Positions 25,588 through 34,336 of a stretch of DNA of 64,000 nt are shown here, one piece after another. The notes beneath the pieces are model-generated. The model was not told where the DNA came from and searched no databases. It was given only the letters and a program-made list of their open reading frames with translations. The position numbers were made by a program, and so were the translations under genes. Origin of the DNA: an uncultured Chromatiaceae bacterium (GTDB lineage: Bacteria > Pseudomonadota > Gammaproteobacteria > Enterobacterales > Alteromonadaceae); assembly GCA_937978655.1 (NCBI GenBank), contig CALJUX010000073.1, forward strand, positions 6,581-70,580, given 5' to 3'. The stretch's first letter is position 1; every line of letters begins with the position of its first letter.

Positions 25588-26283
25588 TTAACGCCCCGGC
25601 AGTTTTTGCCAGGTCACTTCATCGCGGACATAGACAGGTTCAGCCAGTTCGGCCGCCACAAACAACTGTTGTTGCCAGGCTGGAACCGCCAGCGTCAGCA
25701 TATCCTGTGCCGACGGCAATAATACCTGCTCGCTGATTTGCAACTGTGTGCCAGAGGCCCACTGCAAAAACGCGTCGCGATAAGTGACAAGGCCAGTGCC
25801 AACCGCGCAAATGTCGCCAGCTAAGGTCAGGGGCGGCAACTCCGCCGGCTTGCGTGCCAGCTCGTCACACAGCGGTTGCATCAGGCCATCGGCGCCTTGC
25901 TGATACAACGCCAGATAGACTTCCGCCATCCGGGCATCAATGGCCGCAATCACCTGGCTAGCCTGATGCAGCCGCACTGCAGCCTGCGCCATCGCCTGTA
26001 AAGTCGAGACGCCAAACACTGGCAAATCAGCACCAAAAGCCAGGCCTTGGGTCACGCCAACACCAATCCGCACTCCGGTAAAACTGCCGGGGCCGCGGCC
26101 AAATACAATGCCGTCGAGCTGATTTAGCCCAAGGCCTGATTCGGCTAACAACTGCTGCACCATAGGAAGAATGCGTTTGCTGTGTTGCTGCGGACAGACT
26201 TCGTCCAGCGTCAGCTTTTGCCCGTCATATTGCAGCGCCACAGAACAGGCTTCGGTGGAGGTATCCAGCGCCAGTAATTTCAC
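25588..26283 (-). CDS. tsaB: tRNA threonylcarbamoyladenosine biosynthesis protein TsaB
   Basis: 231 residues starting with GTG at 26283, six bases after AGGAG. The N-terminus LLALDTSTEACSVAL and QQHSKRILPMVQQLL, IVFGRGPGSFTGVRIGVG, AMAQAAVRL and IDARMAEVYLALY mark TsaB. TsaB is an inactive paralogue of TsaD and scaffolds the TsaD-TsaE complex that moves threonylcarbamoyl from its AMP adduct to A37 of tRNAs. The gene is 12 bases downstream of yoaA, the same pairing as in E. coli. The enzyme making the donor, of Sua5 type, is at 7992-8951. Confidence 0.95.
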   Translation of the reverse strand: MKLLALDTSTEACSVALQYDGQKLTLDEVCPQQHSKRILPMVQQLLAESGLGLNQLDGIVFGRGPGSFTGVRIGVGVTQGLAFGADLPVFGVSTLQAMAQAAVRLHQASQVIAAIDARMAEVYLALYQQGADGLMQPLCDELARKPAELPPLTLAGDICAVGTGLVTYRDAFLQWASGTQLQISEQVLLPSAQDMLTLAVPAWQQQLFVAAELAEPVYVRDEVTWQKLPGR

Positions 26284-26295
26284 ATCAAGCTCCTG

Positions 26296-28242
26296 TTATG
26301 CTTTGGACGGCTCAGCCCCACTTTTCGCGTGGATCGCCGTTAAAAATTCAATTGCAGCTTGCGGGCTGCGGCTGCGGCGCATCGGCGGCAGCGATTTTAA
26401 AAATACTTCGCCATATGGCCGGCTGACCAGGCGGTTATCGGCAATCACCAGCACACCGCGGTCGGACACATCGCGGATCAGCCGGCCCACGCCTTGTTTG
26501 AGCGTGATGACCGCCTGTGGCAGCTGCACCACGGCAAAAGGGTCTTGTCCGGCCAGGCGCGCATCTTCACTACGCGCCTGCAGCAGCGGCTCATCTGGCG
26601 AGGCAAACGGCAGTTTGTCGATAATCACCAGACTTAACGTATCACCACGCACATCAACACCTTCCCAGAACGAACCGGTGCCGAGTAATACGGCGTGTTT
26701 GAGCTGGACAAACTGCTCCAGCAATACGCGTTTACTGGTACTGCCCTGCACCAAGACCGGCAGACGGATATAGTCCGGCAGCTGCTGTGCCATCCACTGC
26801 AGCATACGATGGCTGGTAAAGAGGAAAAAACAACGGCCTTCATTGGCTTCAATCAAAGGCACCGCCAGCTGCAATAACGCCTGCGCCATTTTCGCATCGG
26901 TCGGCTCTGGCAAATAACGCGGCACCAGTAACATCGCCTGATTCGGATAGTCAAAGGGGCTGTCGAGCTGCAGCGTGCGCGCCGCGCCTAACCCCATCTG
27001 GCGGGTGAAATGGTCAAAACCGCCGTCGACCGACAAAGTTGCTGAGGTAAACACCCAGCAGCGCGGCTGGTCAAACACCAATTCCTGAAACTTATCGGCA
27101 ATCGACAACGGCGTGTAATGCAAACTGATATGCCGTTTACTGGTATCAAACCAGAAACTGATGCCGGTTTTATCGACATCCAGTAATTTTTCCAGCCGGT
27201 TGCGCAACAACGCCAGCCGCTCGTAACAACTGTCGACTAAATCCGAACGGCCCAGGCTGCCCTTGAGCACCTGATACAACATCTGCATCACGTCGCTGAT
27301 GCGGCTTAACGCCACTTTTTGCTCAGCTTTTTGGAACAAATCACGCCAGTTGCCTTTTTGCGGGTCTTCCGGCAACAGCAAACGCCAGTCTTTGGTCAGG
27401 CTGGCCAGCTTTTCCGCCGTTTTCGCCAGCTGCGGATGGTCGCGCAGCTCGGTTTTACAGGCGATTTCGATATCACGGCATAGATCTAACAGCACCGAAC
27501 TGGAAAAAGTTTCGCCAAAATAATCGCTGGCGATATCAGGAATTTGGTGCGCTTCGTCAAAAATCACCACATCCATAGTCGGCAGCAATTCGCCAAAACC
27601 GGTGTCTTTGAGCGCCATATCGGCGAAAAAAAGGTGATGGTTGACCACAACTAAATCGGCATTCATCGCCTTTTTGCGCGCTTTGAGTAAATAACACTCT
27701 TCATAATCCGGACAATCTTTACCTAGGCAATTGTCGGTGGTGCTGGTGACATAAGGCAGCGCTTTGGAATCTTCGGCGATATAGGTCAGCTCACCGATAT
27801 CACCGCTTTGGGTCTCACTCGACCATTTTTTGATCAGGCTTAAATCCTGAATAAGCGCAGCGTCCTGCACCGGCACGTGCTGATAATGCTGCGTCAGGCG
27901 GAAAGTGCATAAATAGTTGCTGCGGCCTTTTAATAACGCGGTCGCCACTGGCTGCGCCAAGGCGGACTGAATACGCGGTAAATCGCGTAAATACAGCTGT
28001 TCCTGCAGATTTTTGGTACCGGTCGACAAAATGACTTTTTTACCGCTGAGTAGCGCCGGCACTAAATACGCGTAAGTTTTGCCGGTGCCGGTGCCCGCTT
28101 CGACCACTAAGGCCTTGCCGTCGCGGATGCTGTCGCAGACTGCACTGGCCATTTCGAGTTGCGCTTCGCGTGAGCGAAAACCGCTGATGGCTTTCTCCAG
28201 CGCGCCGCCCGGGCCAAAGGCCGCTTTGACTTCAGCCTGCAT
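26296..28242 (-). CDS. yoaA: ATP-dependent DNA helicase YoaA, DinG/XPD family
   Basis: 648 residues; ATG at 28242 with GGAG six bases upstream. Walker A VVEAGTGTGKTYAYLVPALL, DEAH box VVIFDEAHQIPD, and late helicase motifs CWVFTSATL, LLGTGSFWEGVDVRGDTLSLVIIDKLPF and QGVGRLIRDVSDRGVLVI. The cysteines CTFRL, CLGKDCPDYEECYLL form the iron-sulfur cluster set of XPD-like helicases. YoaA works with the DNA polymerase III chi subunit in E. coli to repair damaged replication forks. Upstream of tsaB with a short gap, one operon. Confidence 0.94.
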   Translation of the reverse strand: MQAEVKAAFGPGGALEKAISGFRSREAQLEMASAVCDSIRDGKALVVEAGTGTGKTYAYLVPALLSGKKVILSTGTKNLQEQLYLRDLPRIQSALAQPVATALLKGRSNYLCTFRLTQHYQHVPVQDAALIQDLSLIKKWSSETQSGDIGELTYIAEDSKALPYVTSTTDNCLGKDCPDYEECYLLKARKKAMNADLVVVNHHLFFADMALKDTGFGELLPTMDVVIFDEAHQIPDIASDYFGETFSSSVLLDLCRDIEIACKTELRDHPQLAKTAEKLASLTKDWRLLLPEDPQKGNWRDLFQKAEQKVALSRISDVMQMLYQVLKGSLGRSDLVDSCYERLALLRNRLEKLLDVDKTGISFWFDTSKRHISLHYTPLSIADKFQELVFDQPRCWVFTSATLSVDGGFDHFTRQMGLGAARTLQLDSPFDYPNQAMLLVPRYLPEPTDAKMAQALLQLAVPLIEANEGRCFFLFTSHRMLQWMAQQLPDYIRLPVLVQGSTSKRVLLEQFVQLKHAVLLGTGSFWEGVDVRGDTLSLVIIDKLPFASPDEPLLQARSEDARLAGQDPFAVVQLPQAVITLKQGVGRLIRDVSDRGVLVIADNRLVSRPYGEVFLKSLPPMRRSRSPQAAIEFLTAIHAKSGAEPSKA

Positions 28243-28393
28243 CAGCAGCTCCGTGAACCGGATACGTCAGCGCATGACAGAAACATGGCGATAAAAAAGC
28301 AATTAACAAGCTGACTCCGCGGCTTCGGGCAAAAGCGGCATTATGCCAAAGGCGGTGGATGGGGTCCAAACACTTCGCGTTGTGTCTGGCTGA

Positions 28394-28708
28394 TTACACG
28401 TAAATATCGAGATGGCCCTCCGCATCGGCATGTTGCTCAGCTTCAGGTGTCACCGCGTGGCTGGTGGGTAAATACTGAGGTTCGGCCGGCGCTGCTTGCT
28501 GCGGCTGTTGCTGTGGTTGCTGTTGTGGGTGTTGTTGCTGCTGACGCGATTGCTCATGGCGCTCGCTGATGCGGTATTGCCAGATTTCGTGATGATGGCC
28601 ATGTTCGTCCGGACTAAAACGGGTGTATTTTGTCACAGGTTCAATCAACCGCTGCGACGGCTCTGCCGCCGGCGTGCGGCGCACCAGATAAGGAAAAATC
28701 GCGTCCAT
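28394..28708 (-). CDS. Small low-complexity protein of unknown function
   Basis: 104 residues from ATG at 28708, six bases after GAGGA (a GTG one codon earlier is possible). Not recognised. It opens MDAIFPYLVRRTPAAEPSQR and continues IEPVTKYTRFSPDEHGHHHE, then a Gln/Pro tract (QQQQHPQQQPQQQPQQ) and an acidic end DAEGHLDIYV. The opening and closing blocks look conserved-like, whereas the middle is a spacer. No signal or membrane segment. The good ribosome site and codon use like its neighbours suggest a real gene, but the low complexity lowers confidence. Confidence 0.6.
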   Translation of the reverse strand: MDAIFPYLVRRTPAAEPSQRLIEPVTKYTRFSPDEHGHHHEIWQYRISERHEQSRQQQQHPQQQPQQQPQQAAPAEPQYLPTSHAVTPEAEQHADAEGHLDIYV

Positions 28709-29068
28709 CACAGGTCCTCGTCAGAAAAATGCAGCGGAAACCCCAGCTGTTACTGCTGCTATCGGCCGTTTGCCAGATGACTAAAGCTGCAGTTGCCAAA
28801 TTTTGCCACACAAACAAAACTATACATCTTGGTTATTTTTTAATCTTATTTTCAATTTAACTCTGGCCGCGAAATTAAATTTTTTATTCGCAACCTCTCA
28901 AAGATAAAATAACAAAACATTTAATATCAATAATTTAAACTAAAACCAAGCTATCTACACAACTTCACTTTCTTACACTCAGTGCTTGCAGACACGAAAA
29001 AAAAACTTTAAGTTGTATACAACTAAACGCCAACAGACCGCAGCGTCTGCAGCCGGAACTTTTACACT
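28709..29068. other. AT-rich divergent region upstream of the his leader
   Basis: 360 bases without a gene. From about 28790 to 29025 it is strikingly AT-rich compared with all its neighbours, with A- and T-runs (TTATTTTTTAATCTTATTTT near 28830 and AAAAAAAAA near 28997-29005). This is the likely promoter region of the his operon and may bind nucleoid proteins. The one clear element is a 14-base palindrome at 29011-29024. I cannot fix the -35 and -10 boxes. Confidence 0.6.
29011..29024. promoter_or_regulatory. Perfect 14-bp palindrome, possible operator of the his operon
   Basis: AGTTGTATACAACT is a perfect inverted repeat 45 bases upstream of the leader peptide start. Its core TTGTATACAA resembles operators of FadR-type GntR regulators. 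It contains a TATACA that could be part of a -10 element, so a bound protein there would act on transcription start. No regulator gene for it is seen nearby. Confidence 0.5.
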
Positions 29069-29116
29069 ATGTTATTCATGACCACATTGCACCATCATCA
29101 TCATCCGCTCTCCTAG
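29069..29116 (+). CDS. hisL: his operon leader peptide
   Basis: A 15-codon frame, MLFMTTLHHHHHPLS then TAG, with five consecutive histidine codons at 29090-29104. A second ATG at 29078 could also start it. GGAA precedes the first ATG. The position, 117 bases before hisG and just ahead of a strong terminator hairpin, is that of the enterobacterial HisL, whose ribosome stalls on His codons when charged tRNA-His is scarce. Too short for ordinary gene calling. Confidence 0.9.
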   Translation: MLFMTTLHHHHHPLS

Positions 29117-29207
29117 CCATGCCTGAGAGGCCGGTGGCTATGACTGATAGCTCCGGTGTGCACAGTGTTCAACAACAGCCCCGGAGAGATCCGGGGCTGT
29201 TGTTTTT
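29114..29207 (+). promoter_or_regulatory. his attenuator with competing hairpins
   Basis: The segment from the leader stop onward can fold in exclusive ways. A first hairpin pairs TAGCCA (29114-29119) and GCCT with AGGC and TGGCTA (29135-29140). The strand 29131-29141 can instead pair with ATAGCTCCGG (29147-29156), and CTCCGG (29151-29156) with CCGGAG (29181-29186), which breaks the terminator. The terminator is a 14-base perfect stem (29171-29184 with 29191-29204), loop AGAGAT, followed by T residues. Stalling at the His codons should favour the antiterminator. Confidence 0.85.
29171..29207 (+). terminator. his attenuator terminator
   Basis: Stem AACAACAGCCCCGG with its full complement and a T-run ending at 29207, 26 bases before hisG. 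It is the strongest hairpin in this part of the window. Confidence 0.92.
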
Positions 29208-29232
29208 AGAGTTTAAATCAGAGGAAATACCG

Positions 29233-30141
29233 ATGTCCGCGTTAATCGAAAGCAAAAAACTGCGTATCGCCATGCAAAAATCCGGTCGTCTGTCACAGGA
29301 CACCCAGGCCCTGCTGACCAGCTGCGGCCTGAAAATCAACCTGCGCGAACAACGGCTGATTGCGCATGTCGAGAATATGGACATCGATTTACTGCGGGTG
29401 CGCGATGACGACATCCCGGGTCTGGTGATGGATGGTGTCTGTGATTTGGGGATTGTCGGTGAAAACGTGCTGGAAGAAATGTCGCTGCAACGCCAGCTTG
29501 ACAACGAAAGCTACGACTACACCGTATTAGCCCGCCTTGATTTCGGCGGCTGCCGCCTGTCGATTGCGGTGCCGCAGGAAGAAAATTACCAGTCAATCCA
29601 GGATTTACAAGGCCGCACTATCGCCACCACTTACCCGCGTTTGCTGAACCGGTATCTGAAACAAAATGGTGTGAATTGCCGCATCGTCAATTTAAAAGGC
29701 TCAGTCGAAGTGGCGCCGCGCGCTGGCCTGGCTGATGCCATTTGTGATTTGGTGTCGACCGGCGCCACGCTTGAAGCCAATGGCTTAAAAGAAGTCGAAG
29801 TGATTTACCGCTCCAAAGCGGTGCTTATTCAGCGCCGAGATCTCGCTGACGACAAACAGTTGAAGCTCATCTCCAAATTAATGCCGCGTATTCAGGGTGT
29901 GATGCAGGCCAATGAAAGTAAATACATCATGCTGCACGCGCCACGCGCTCGCCTCGCCGATGTGATTGCGCTGCTGCCCGGTGCCGAAAATCCAACTTTA
30001 TTACCTTTAGCCGGCAATGAAGATTTGGTCGCGTTACACGTAGTCAGCAGCGAAACTTTGTTCTGGGAAACGATGGAACAGCTCAAGGCTTTGGGCGCCA
30101 GTTCTATACTGGTGTTACCGATCGAAAAAATGATGGAGTAA
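29233..30141 (+). CDS. hisG: ATP phosphoribosyltransferase, long form
   Basis: 302 residues from the ATG at 29233, with GAGGAAA upstream; the frame is open back to 29119 but that part crosses the attenuator. Motifs: LRIAMQKSGRLS, LLRVRDDDIPGLVMDGVCDLGIVG, GGCRLSIAVP, TTYPRLLNRYLKQNG, GSVEVAPRAGLADAICDLVSTGATLEANGL, and the C-terminal ACT-like regulatory domain of the hexameric long form (IMLHAPRARLADVIALLPG, ENPTLLPLAG). It joins ATP and PRPP, the first and feedback-inhibited step of histidine synthesis. First structural gene of the operon. Confidence 0.97.
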   Translation: MSALIESKKLRIAMQKSGRLSQDTQALLTSCGLKINLREQRLIAHVENMDIDLLRVRDDDIPGLVMDGVCDLGIVGENVLEEMSLQRQLDNESYDYTVLARLDFGGCRLSIAVPQEENYQSIQDLQGRTIATTYPRLLNRYLKQNGVNCRIVNLKGSVEVAPRAGLADAICDLVSTGATLEANGLKEVEVIYRSKAVLIQRRDLADDKQLKLISKLMPRIQGVMQANESKYIMLHAPRARLADVIALLPGAENPTLLPLAGNEDLVALHVVSSETLFWETMEQLKALGASSILVLPIEKMME

Positions 30142-30144
30142 GTC

Positions 30145-31512
30145 ATGCTCGAGATCCGTATCAGCCGTTGGGCCGACCTGGACGATGCCGGCAAAGACCG
30201 TGTGTTGAGCCGGCCCAAACTAAAAAATGCCGAAGAACTGCCGGAGCAAGTCAGCGGCATTATCAAGGCGGTGCGTAACACCGGCGACAAAGCGCTGAAG
30301 TTTTACAGCCAGAAGTTCGACAACATCGACAACAACCAGCTGGAACTGAGTCTGGTGCAGCAACAATTGTTGCTCGGCAAACTGAGTGACGAACGCCGCG
30401 CCGCCATTGAGCTGGCCTACAGCAATATCCGCAAATTCCACGCGGCGCAAAAACCGCAGGATTTAGTGGTCGAAACTACACCAGGTGTGGTCTGTGAGCT
30501 GAAATATGCTGCGCTCGACGCCGTCGGTTTATACATCCCCGGCGGCAGTGCGCCGCTGCCATCGACAGTGCTGATGCTGGGTGTACCGGCACAACTGGCC
30601 GGTTGCCGCCGTGTGGTGCTGGTCACCCCACCGGGCGCACCGCTGGCATCGGATATCGCACCGGAAATTGTGTACGCCGCCCAGCTCTGTGGTATCCGCG
30701 AGATTTACACCGTCGGTGGCGCTCAGGCCATTGCCGCGCTGGCCTACGGCACTGCCACTATCGCCAAAGTCGATAAAATTTTTGGCCCAGGTAATCGCTT
30801 TGTCACCGAAGCCAAACAGCAAGTAGCGCGCGACGCCCAAGGCGCGGCGATTGATATGCCGGCCGGCCCCTCAGAGGTGCTGGTCATTGCTGACGAAACG
30901 GCAGATCCGGCTTTTGTGGCCGCCGATTTGTTGTCGCAGGCCGAGCACGGTATGGATTCGCAAGTGGTGCTGATTAGCCCCAGCGAAAAACTGTTAAAAG
31001 ATACGATGGCGAAGCTGGAAGACCAGTTGATGGCGCTGCCGCGTGCCATCATCGCGAAAAAAGCGCTGGATCACAGCCGGCTTATTCTGGTGGCGGATTT
31101 GGCCGAAGCTGCTTTGGTGTCAAACCAATACGCGCCGGAACACTTGATTATCCAGACCGCACAAGACGACAAGTTACTGCCGCAGCTGAAAAATGCCGCC
31201 AGCATTTTTGTTGGGCCCTGGACGCCGGAATCGGCCGGTGATTACGCCAGCGGCACCAACCATGTGTTGCCAACTTACGGCTACAGCCGCAATCACAGCA
31301 GTTTGTCTTTGCTCGATTTTTACCGGCGTTACACAGTGCAGACGCTGAGCAGCAAAGGCTTGCAGGCGATTGGCCCGGCTATTGTCACGTTGGCAACCGC
31401 CGAGAGCTTAAACGCCCACGCCAATGCCGTCAGTTTACGGCTGAAAAGCCTGAGTAAAAAACGGCAGCAGCAGGATGAATTCACCCCTATTCCGCAAGAG
31501 AAAGATAAATGA
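30145..31512 (+). CDS. hisD: Histidinol dehydrogenase
   Basis: 455 residues, about 20 longer than the E. coli enzyme owing to a charged C-terminal tail (KKRQQQDEFTPIPQEKDK). Signature GIREIYTVGGAQAIAALAYG and DKIFGPGNRFVTEAKQQV, metal and catalytic block DLLSQAEHGMDSQ, NQYAPEHLIIQ, YASGTNHVLPTYGYSRNH. It oxidises histidinol to histidine in two NAD-dependent steps using zinc. Three bases after hisG. Confidence 0.96.
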   Translation: MLEIRISRWADLDDAGKDRVLSRPKLKNAEELPEQVSGIIKAVRNTGDKALKFYSQKFDNIDNNQLELSLVQQQLLLGKLSDERRAAIELAYSNIRKFHAAQKPQDLVVETTPGVVCELKYAALDAVGLYIPGGSAPLPSTVLMLGVPAQLAGCRRVVLVTPPGAPLASDIAPEIVYAAQLCGIREIYTVGGAQAIAALAYGTATIAKVDKIFGPGNRFVTEAKQQVARDAQGAAIDMPAGPSEVLVIADETADPAFVAADLLSQAEHGMDSQVVLISPSEKLLKDTMAKLEDQLMALPRAIIAKKALDHSRLILVADLAEAALVSNQYAPEHLIIQTAQDDKLLPQLKNAASIFVGPWTPESAGDYASGTNHVLPTYGYSRNHSSLSLLDFYRRYTVQTLSSKGLQAIGPAIVTLATAESLNAHANAVSLRLKSLSKKRQQQDEFTPIPQEKDK

Positions 31513-32612
31513 GCAGTATCAGTAATTTAGCCCGCGAAAGCGTCAAAGCGCTGGTGCCGTATGCCTCAGCGCGCTTGTCGATGTCCGGCGGTTCGGTTTG
31601 GCTGAACGCCAACGAAAACGCCTTAGCGCCGGAATATCAGTTAACTGGCAGTTTTAACCGTTATCCGGATTGCCAGCCGCCTGCGCTGATCGCCGCTTAT
31701 GCCGATTATGCCGGCGTTACTTCAGAACAAGTGCTGGTCAGCCGCGGTGCCGATGAAGGCATTGAGCTGCTTATTCGCAGCTTCTGCGAACCGGGCCGCG
31801 ATAACATCGTGATTTGCCCGCCGACCTATGGCATGTATGCCATCAGTGCACAAAGTAATCAGGTCGGCCGCACTGTGGTGCCGTTAACCGCAGAGCTGAC
31901 ACTGGACTTGCCGGCCATCAAACAAAGCAGCAACACCAAGCTGGTGTTTATCTGTAGCCCAAACAATCCAACCGGTGATTTGATCCCACGCGAGCAAATT
32001 ATTGAGCTGCTGGAATTCTACCGGGACAGCGCTTTGGTGGTGGTGGACGAAGCCTATATCGAATTTGTGGCAGCTGCGTCCACCGTGGATTTATTGGCGC
32101 AGTTCCCGAATTTAGTGATCCTGCGCACGTTATCCAAAGCCTTTGCGCTCGCGGGTTTACGCTGTGGTTTTACACTGGCAGCTCCGGAAGTTATTGGCGC
32201 GCTGAAAAAAATGATCGCGCCCTATCCAATCGCCGCGCCTGTTGCTGAGATTGCGACTCAGGCGTTGTCTGCTACTGGCCAGCAACGGATGCGCACAAGC
32301 GTCCAAACCATCAACGAACTGCGCGCTGCCTTTTGCCGTTTTGCCGGCAGTTTGCCGCAGGTGCGCCGGGTGTTTAATTCCAACGCCAACTATGTGTTGC
32401 TGGGGGTTGATGACGCCGCCGCCTGGGTCAGCGGTATCGCTTCACAAGGGATTTTGATCCGCAACCAATCCAGTCAGCTGGGTTTAGAGCGCTTAGGTTG
32501 CCCGCAGGTCGTGCGAGTATCGATTGGCAGCCCGGCGGAAATGGCTTTACTGGAACAGGCAATCACCACTTTTTGTGCGCAGCAAAGCGCAGGCAGTACA
32601 GGGGAACAATAA
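31509..32612 (+). CDS. hisC: Histidinol-phosphate aminotransferase
   Basis: 367 residues. Class II aminotransferase motifs: VWLNANENALAPEY, NRYPDCQPPALIAAYADY, VSRGADEGIELLIRSFCEPG, FICSPNNPTGDLI, VVVDEAYIEF, and the PLP lysine in LRTLSKAFALAGLRCGF. It converts imidazole acetol phosphate to histidinol phosphate with glutamate as donor. Overlaps hisD by four bases (ATGA) and hisB by one. Confidence 0.96.
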   Translation: MSSISNLARESVKALVPYASARLSMSGGSVWLNANENALAPEYQLTGSFNRYPDCQPPALIAAYADYAGVTSEQVLVSRGADEGIELLIRSFCEPGRDNIVICPPTYGMYAISAQSNQVGRTVVPLTAELTLDLPAIKQSSNTKLVFICSPNNPTGDLIPREQIIELLEFYRDSALVVVDEAYIEFVAAASTVDLLAQFPNLVILRTLSKAFALAGLRCGFTLAAPEVIGALKKMIAPYPIAAPVAEIATQALSATGQQRMRTSVQTINELRAAFCRFAGSLPQVRRVFNSNANYVLLGVDDAAAWVSGIASQGILIRNQSSQLGLERLGCPQVVRVSIGSPAEMALLEQAITTFCAQQSAGSTGEQ

Positions 32613-33682
32613 TGGCCGGACAGCCTATTTTATTTATCGACCGTGACGGCACTATGGTGGAAGAACCACCAATTGATAAACAACTGGATTCGTTAGAAAA
32701 GCTGGCGTATGAGCCAGACCTGGTGCCCGCTTTGCTGAAATTGCAGGACGCCGGTTTTCGCCTGGTGATGGTGACCAACCAGGACGGCCTCGGCACCGAC
32801 AGTTTCCCGCGCCCGACTTTTGATGCGCCGCACGCAAAAATGATGCAACTGCTGGAGTCACAAGGCATCCGTTTTGACGACGTACTGATTTGCCCGCACT
32901 TTGAACGCGACAACTGCAGCTGCCGTAAACCAAAACTCGGTCTGGTGAAAGATTACCTGCAACAAGGCCGCATCGATTTTACCCGCTCTTATGTCATTGG
33001 TGACCGTCTGACCGACGTGCAACTGGCAGAAAACATGGGCTTGCCGTCGTTTCGCTACGACCGCGCCACACTCGGCTGGGCCGAAATCACCCGTCAGCTG
33101 TTAAGCCGCGGCCGGACCGGTTCAGTACGCCGAACCACCCGCGAAACCGATATCAGCGTGCAGCTGGATTTGGATCGCAAAGGCGGCAATCAAATCAGCA
33201 CCGGCATTGGCTTTTTTGACCATATGCTCGACCAGATCGCCACTCACGGCGGTTTTTCACTGCAGCTGTCCGTGACCGGCGATTTACACATCGATGACCA
33301 CCATAGTGTGGAAGACGCCGCGCTGGCGCTCGGTCAGGCGCTGAAACAAGCCATCGGCGACAAACGCGGCATTAACCGCTTTGGTTTTGTGCTGCCGATG
33401 GACGAATGCCGCGCCGAAGCGGTGCTGGATTTATCCGGCCGGCCACTGCTGAAATTTGACGCCGCGCTCGGTGCCGGTAAAGTTGGCGAGCTGAATCTGG
33501 AAATGGTCGAACATTTTTTCAGAAGCCTGTGTGATGCCATGCTGATGACGCTGCATTTATCGGTGTCACCGGGCAATACACATCACATGGTGGAAGGCTT
33601 GTTTAAAGCCTTTGGCCGGGCGCTGGGCCAGGCGATTTTAAAATCCGGCGATGCGCTGCCAAGCAGTAAAGGTGTGCTCTGA
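32612..33682 (+). CDS. hisB: Bifunctional histidinol-phosphatase / imidazoleglycerol-phosphate dehydratase
   Basis: 356 residues starting at 32612 inside the TAATG junction with hisC; the longer open frame upstream lies in hisC. N-terminal HAD phosphatase (~1-165): FIDRDGTMVEEP with the catalytic DxD (Asp10, Asp12), LVMVTNQDGLGT, the zinc cysteines CPHFERDNCSCRKPK, and YVIGDRLTDVQLAENMG. C-terminal dehydratase (~167-356): TGIGFFDHMLDQIATHGGF, DDHHSVEDAALALGQAL, VEHFFRSLCDAMLMTLH, NTHHMVEGLFKAFGRAL. Enterobacterial-type fusion doing steps seven and nine of the pathway. Confidence 0.97.
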   Translation: MAGQPILFIDRDGTMVEEPPIDKQLDSLEKLAYEPDLVPALLKLQDAGFRLVMVTNQDGLGTDSFPRPTFDAPHAKMMQLLESQGIRFDDVLICPHFERDNCSCRKPKLGLVKDYLQQGRIDFTRSYVIGDRLTDVQLAENMGLPSFRYDRATLGWAEITRQLLSRGRTGSVRRTTRETDISVQLDLDRKGGNQISTGIGFFDHMLDQIATHGGFSLQLSVTGDLHIDDHHSVEDAALALGQALKQAIGDKRGINRFGFVLPMDECRAEAVLDLSGRPLLKFDAALGAGKVGELNLEMVEHFFRSLCDAMLMTLHLSVSPGNTHHMVEGLFKAFGRALGQAILKSGDALPSSKGVL

Positions 33683-33683
33683 C

Positions 33684-34322
33684 ATGACTTTGCAAGCAAC
33701 TAAATCGCAACTCGTTATTGTCGATACCGGCTGCGCCAATATCACTTCGGTGCTCTGCGCAGTGCAGCGCCTCGGCGCCGAGGTGCAGATCAGTGCCGAT
33801 CCGGCCGTGATCCGCGCTGCAGACAAAGTGATTATTCCCGGTGTGGGCACGGCAAAACAAGCGATGGCCAATATTGACGCCAAAGGCCTGCGTGAGACGT
33901 TGCAGCAACTGACGCAGCCGGTACTCGGCATTTGTCTCGGCATGCAGCTGCTGACTGAACACTCGGCCGAAGGCGATGTGACTTGCCTCGGGTTAATTCC
34001 GGGTCAGGTCGCACCGCTCGAAGCCAAAGGCCTGCGTCTGCCGCATATGGGCTGGAACACGCTGCAGGTAGAAAGCCCAACGCACCCGCTGCTAGCTGGC
34101 ATCACCGCAGCAGACTATGTCTACTTTGTGCATAGTTTTGCCGTGCAGCCGTCATCTCATATGCTCGCCAGCTGCGACTACGGTAGCCTTTTTGCCGCCG
34201 TGATTGGCCGGCGCAATTTCCTTGGCATGCAGTTTCACCCGGAGCGCTCCGGCAAAGTCGGTGCCCGCCTTCTGCAGAATTTCTTACAGCTGGACGCGCA
34301 AACGCTGCGCGCGCCAGACTGA
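33684..34322 (+). CDS. hisH: Imidazole glycerol phosphate synthase, glutaminase subunit
   Basis: 212 residues from the ATG at 33684, one base after the hisB stop; no independent strong ribosome site, suggesting coupling. Class I glutamine amidotransferase: IVDTGCANITSVLCAVQRLG, VIIPGVGTAKQAM, nucleophile Cys in GICLGMQLLT, late His and Glu in GMQFHPERSGKVG. It feeds ammonia to HisF. The VIVDTG-CANI opening has Cys where many HisH have Gly or Asn. Confidence 0.96.
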   Translation: MTLQATKSQLVIVDTGCANITSVLCAVQRLGAEVQISADPAVIRAADKVIIPGVGTAKQAMANIDAKGLRETLQQLTQPVLGICLGMQLLTEHSAEGDVTCLGLIPGQVAPLEAKGLRLPHMGWNTLQVESPTHPLLAGITAADYVYFVHSFAVQPSSHMLASCDYGSLFAAVIGRRNFLGMQFHPERSGKVGARLLQNFLQLDAQTLRAPD

Positions 34323-34336
34323 GTACAGGAACAACA

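Noticed and set aside
26171..26773. 200-residue open frame opposite yoaA and tsaB
   Set aside because: It spans two genes in antisense and reads like reverse translation of their codons.
29119..29232. N-terminal extension of hisG
   Set aside because: The extension would run through the attenuator terminator, and the ATG at 29233 has a strong ribosome site and the family start.
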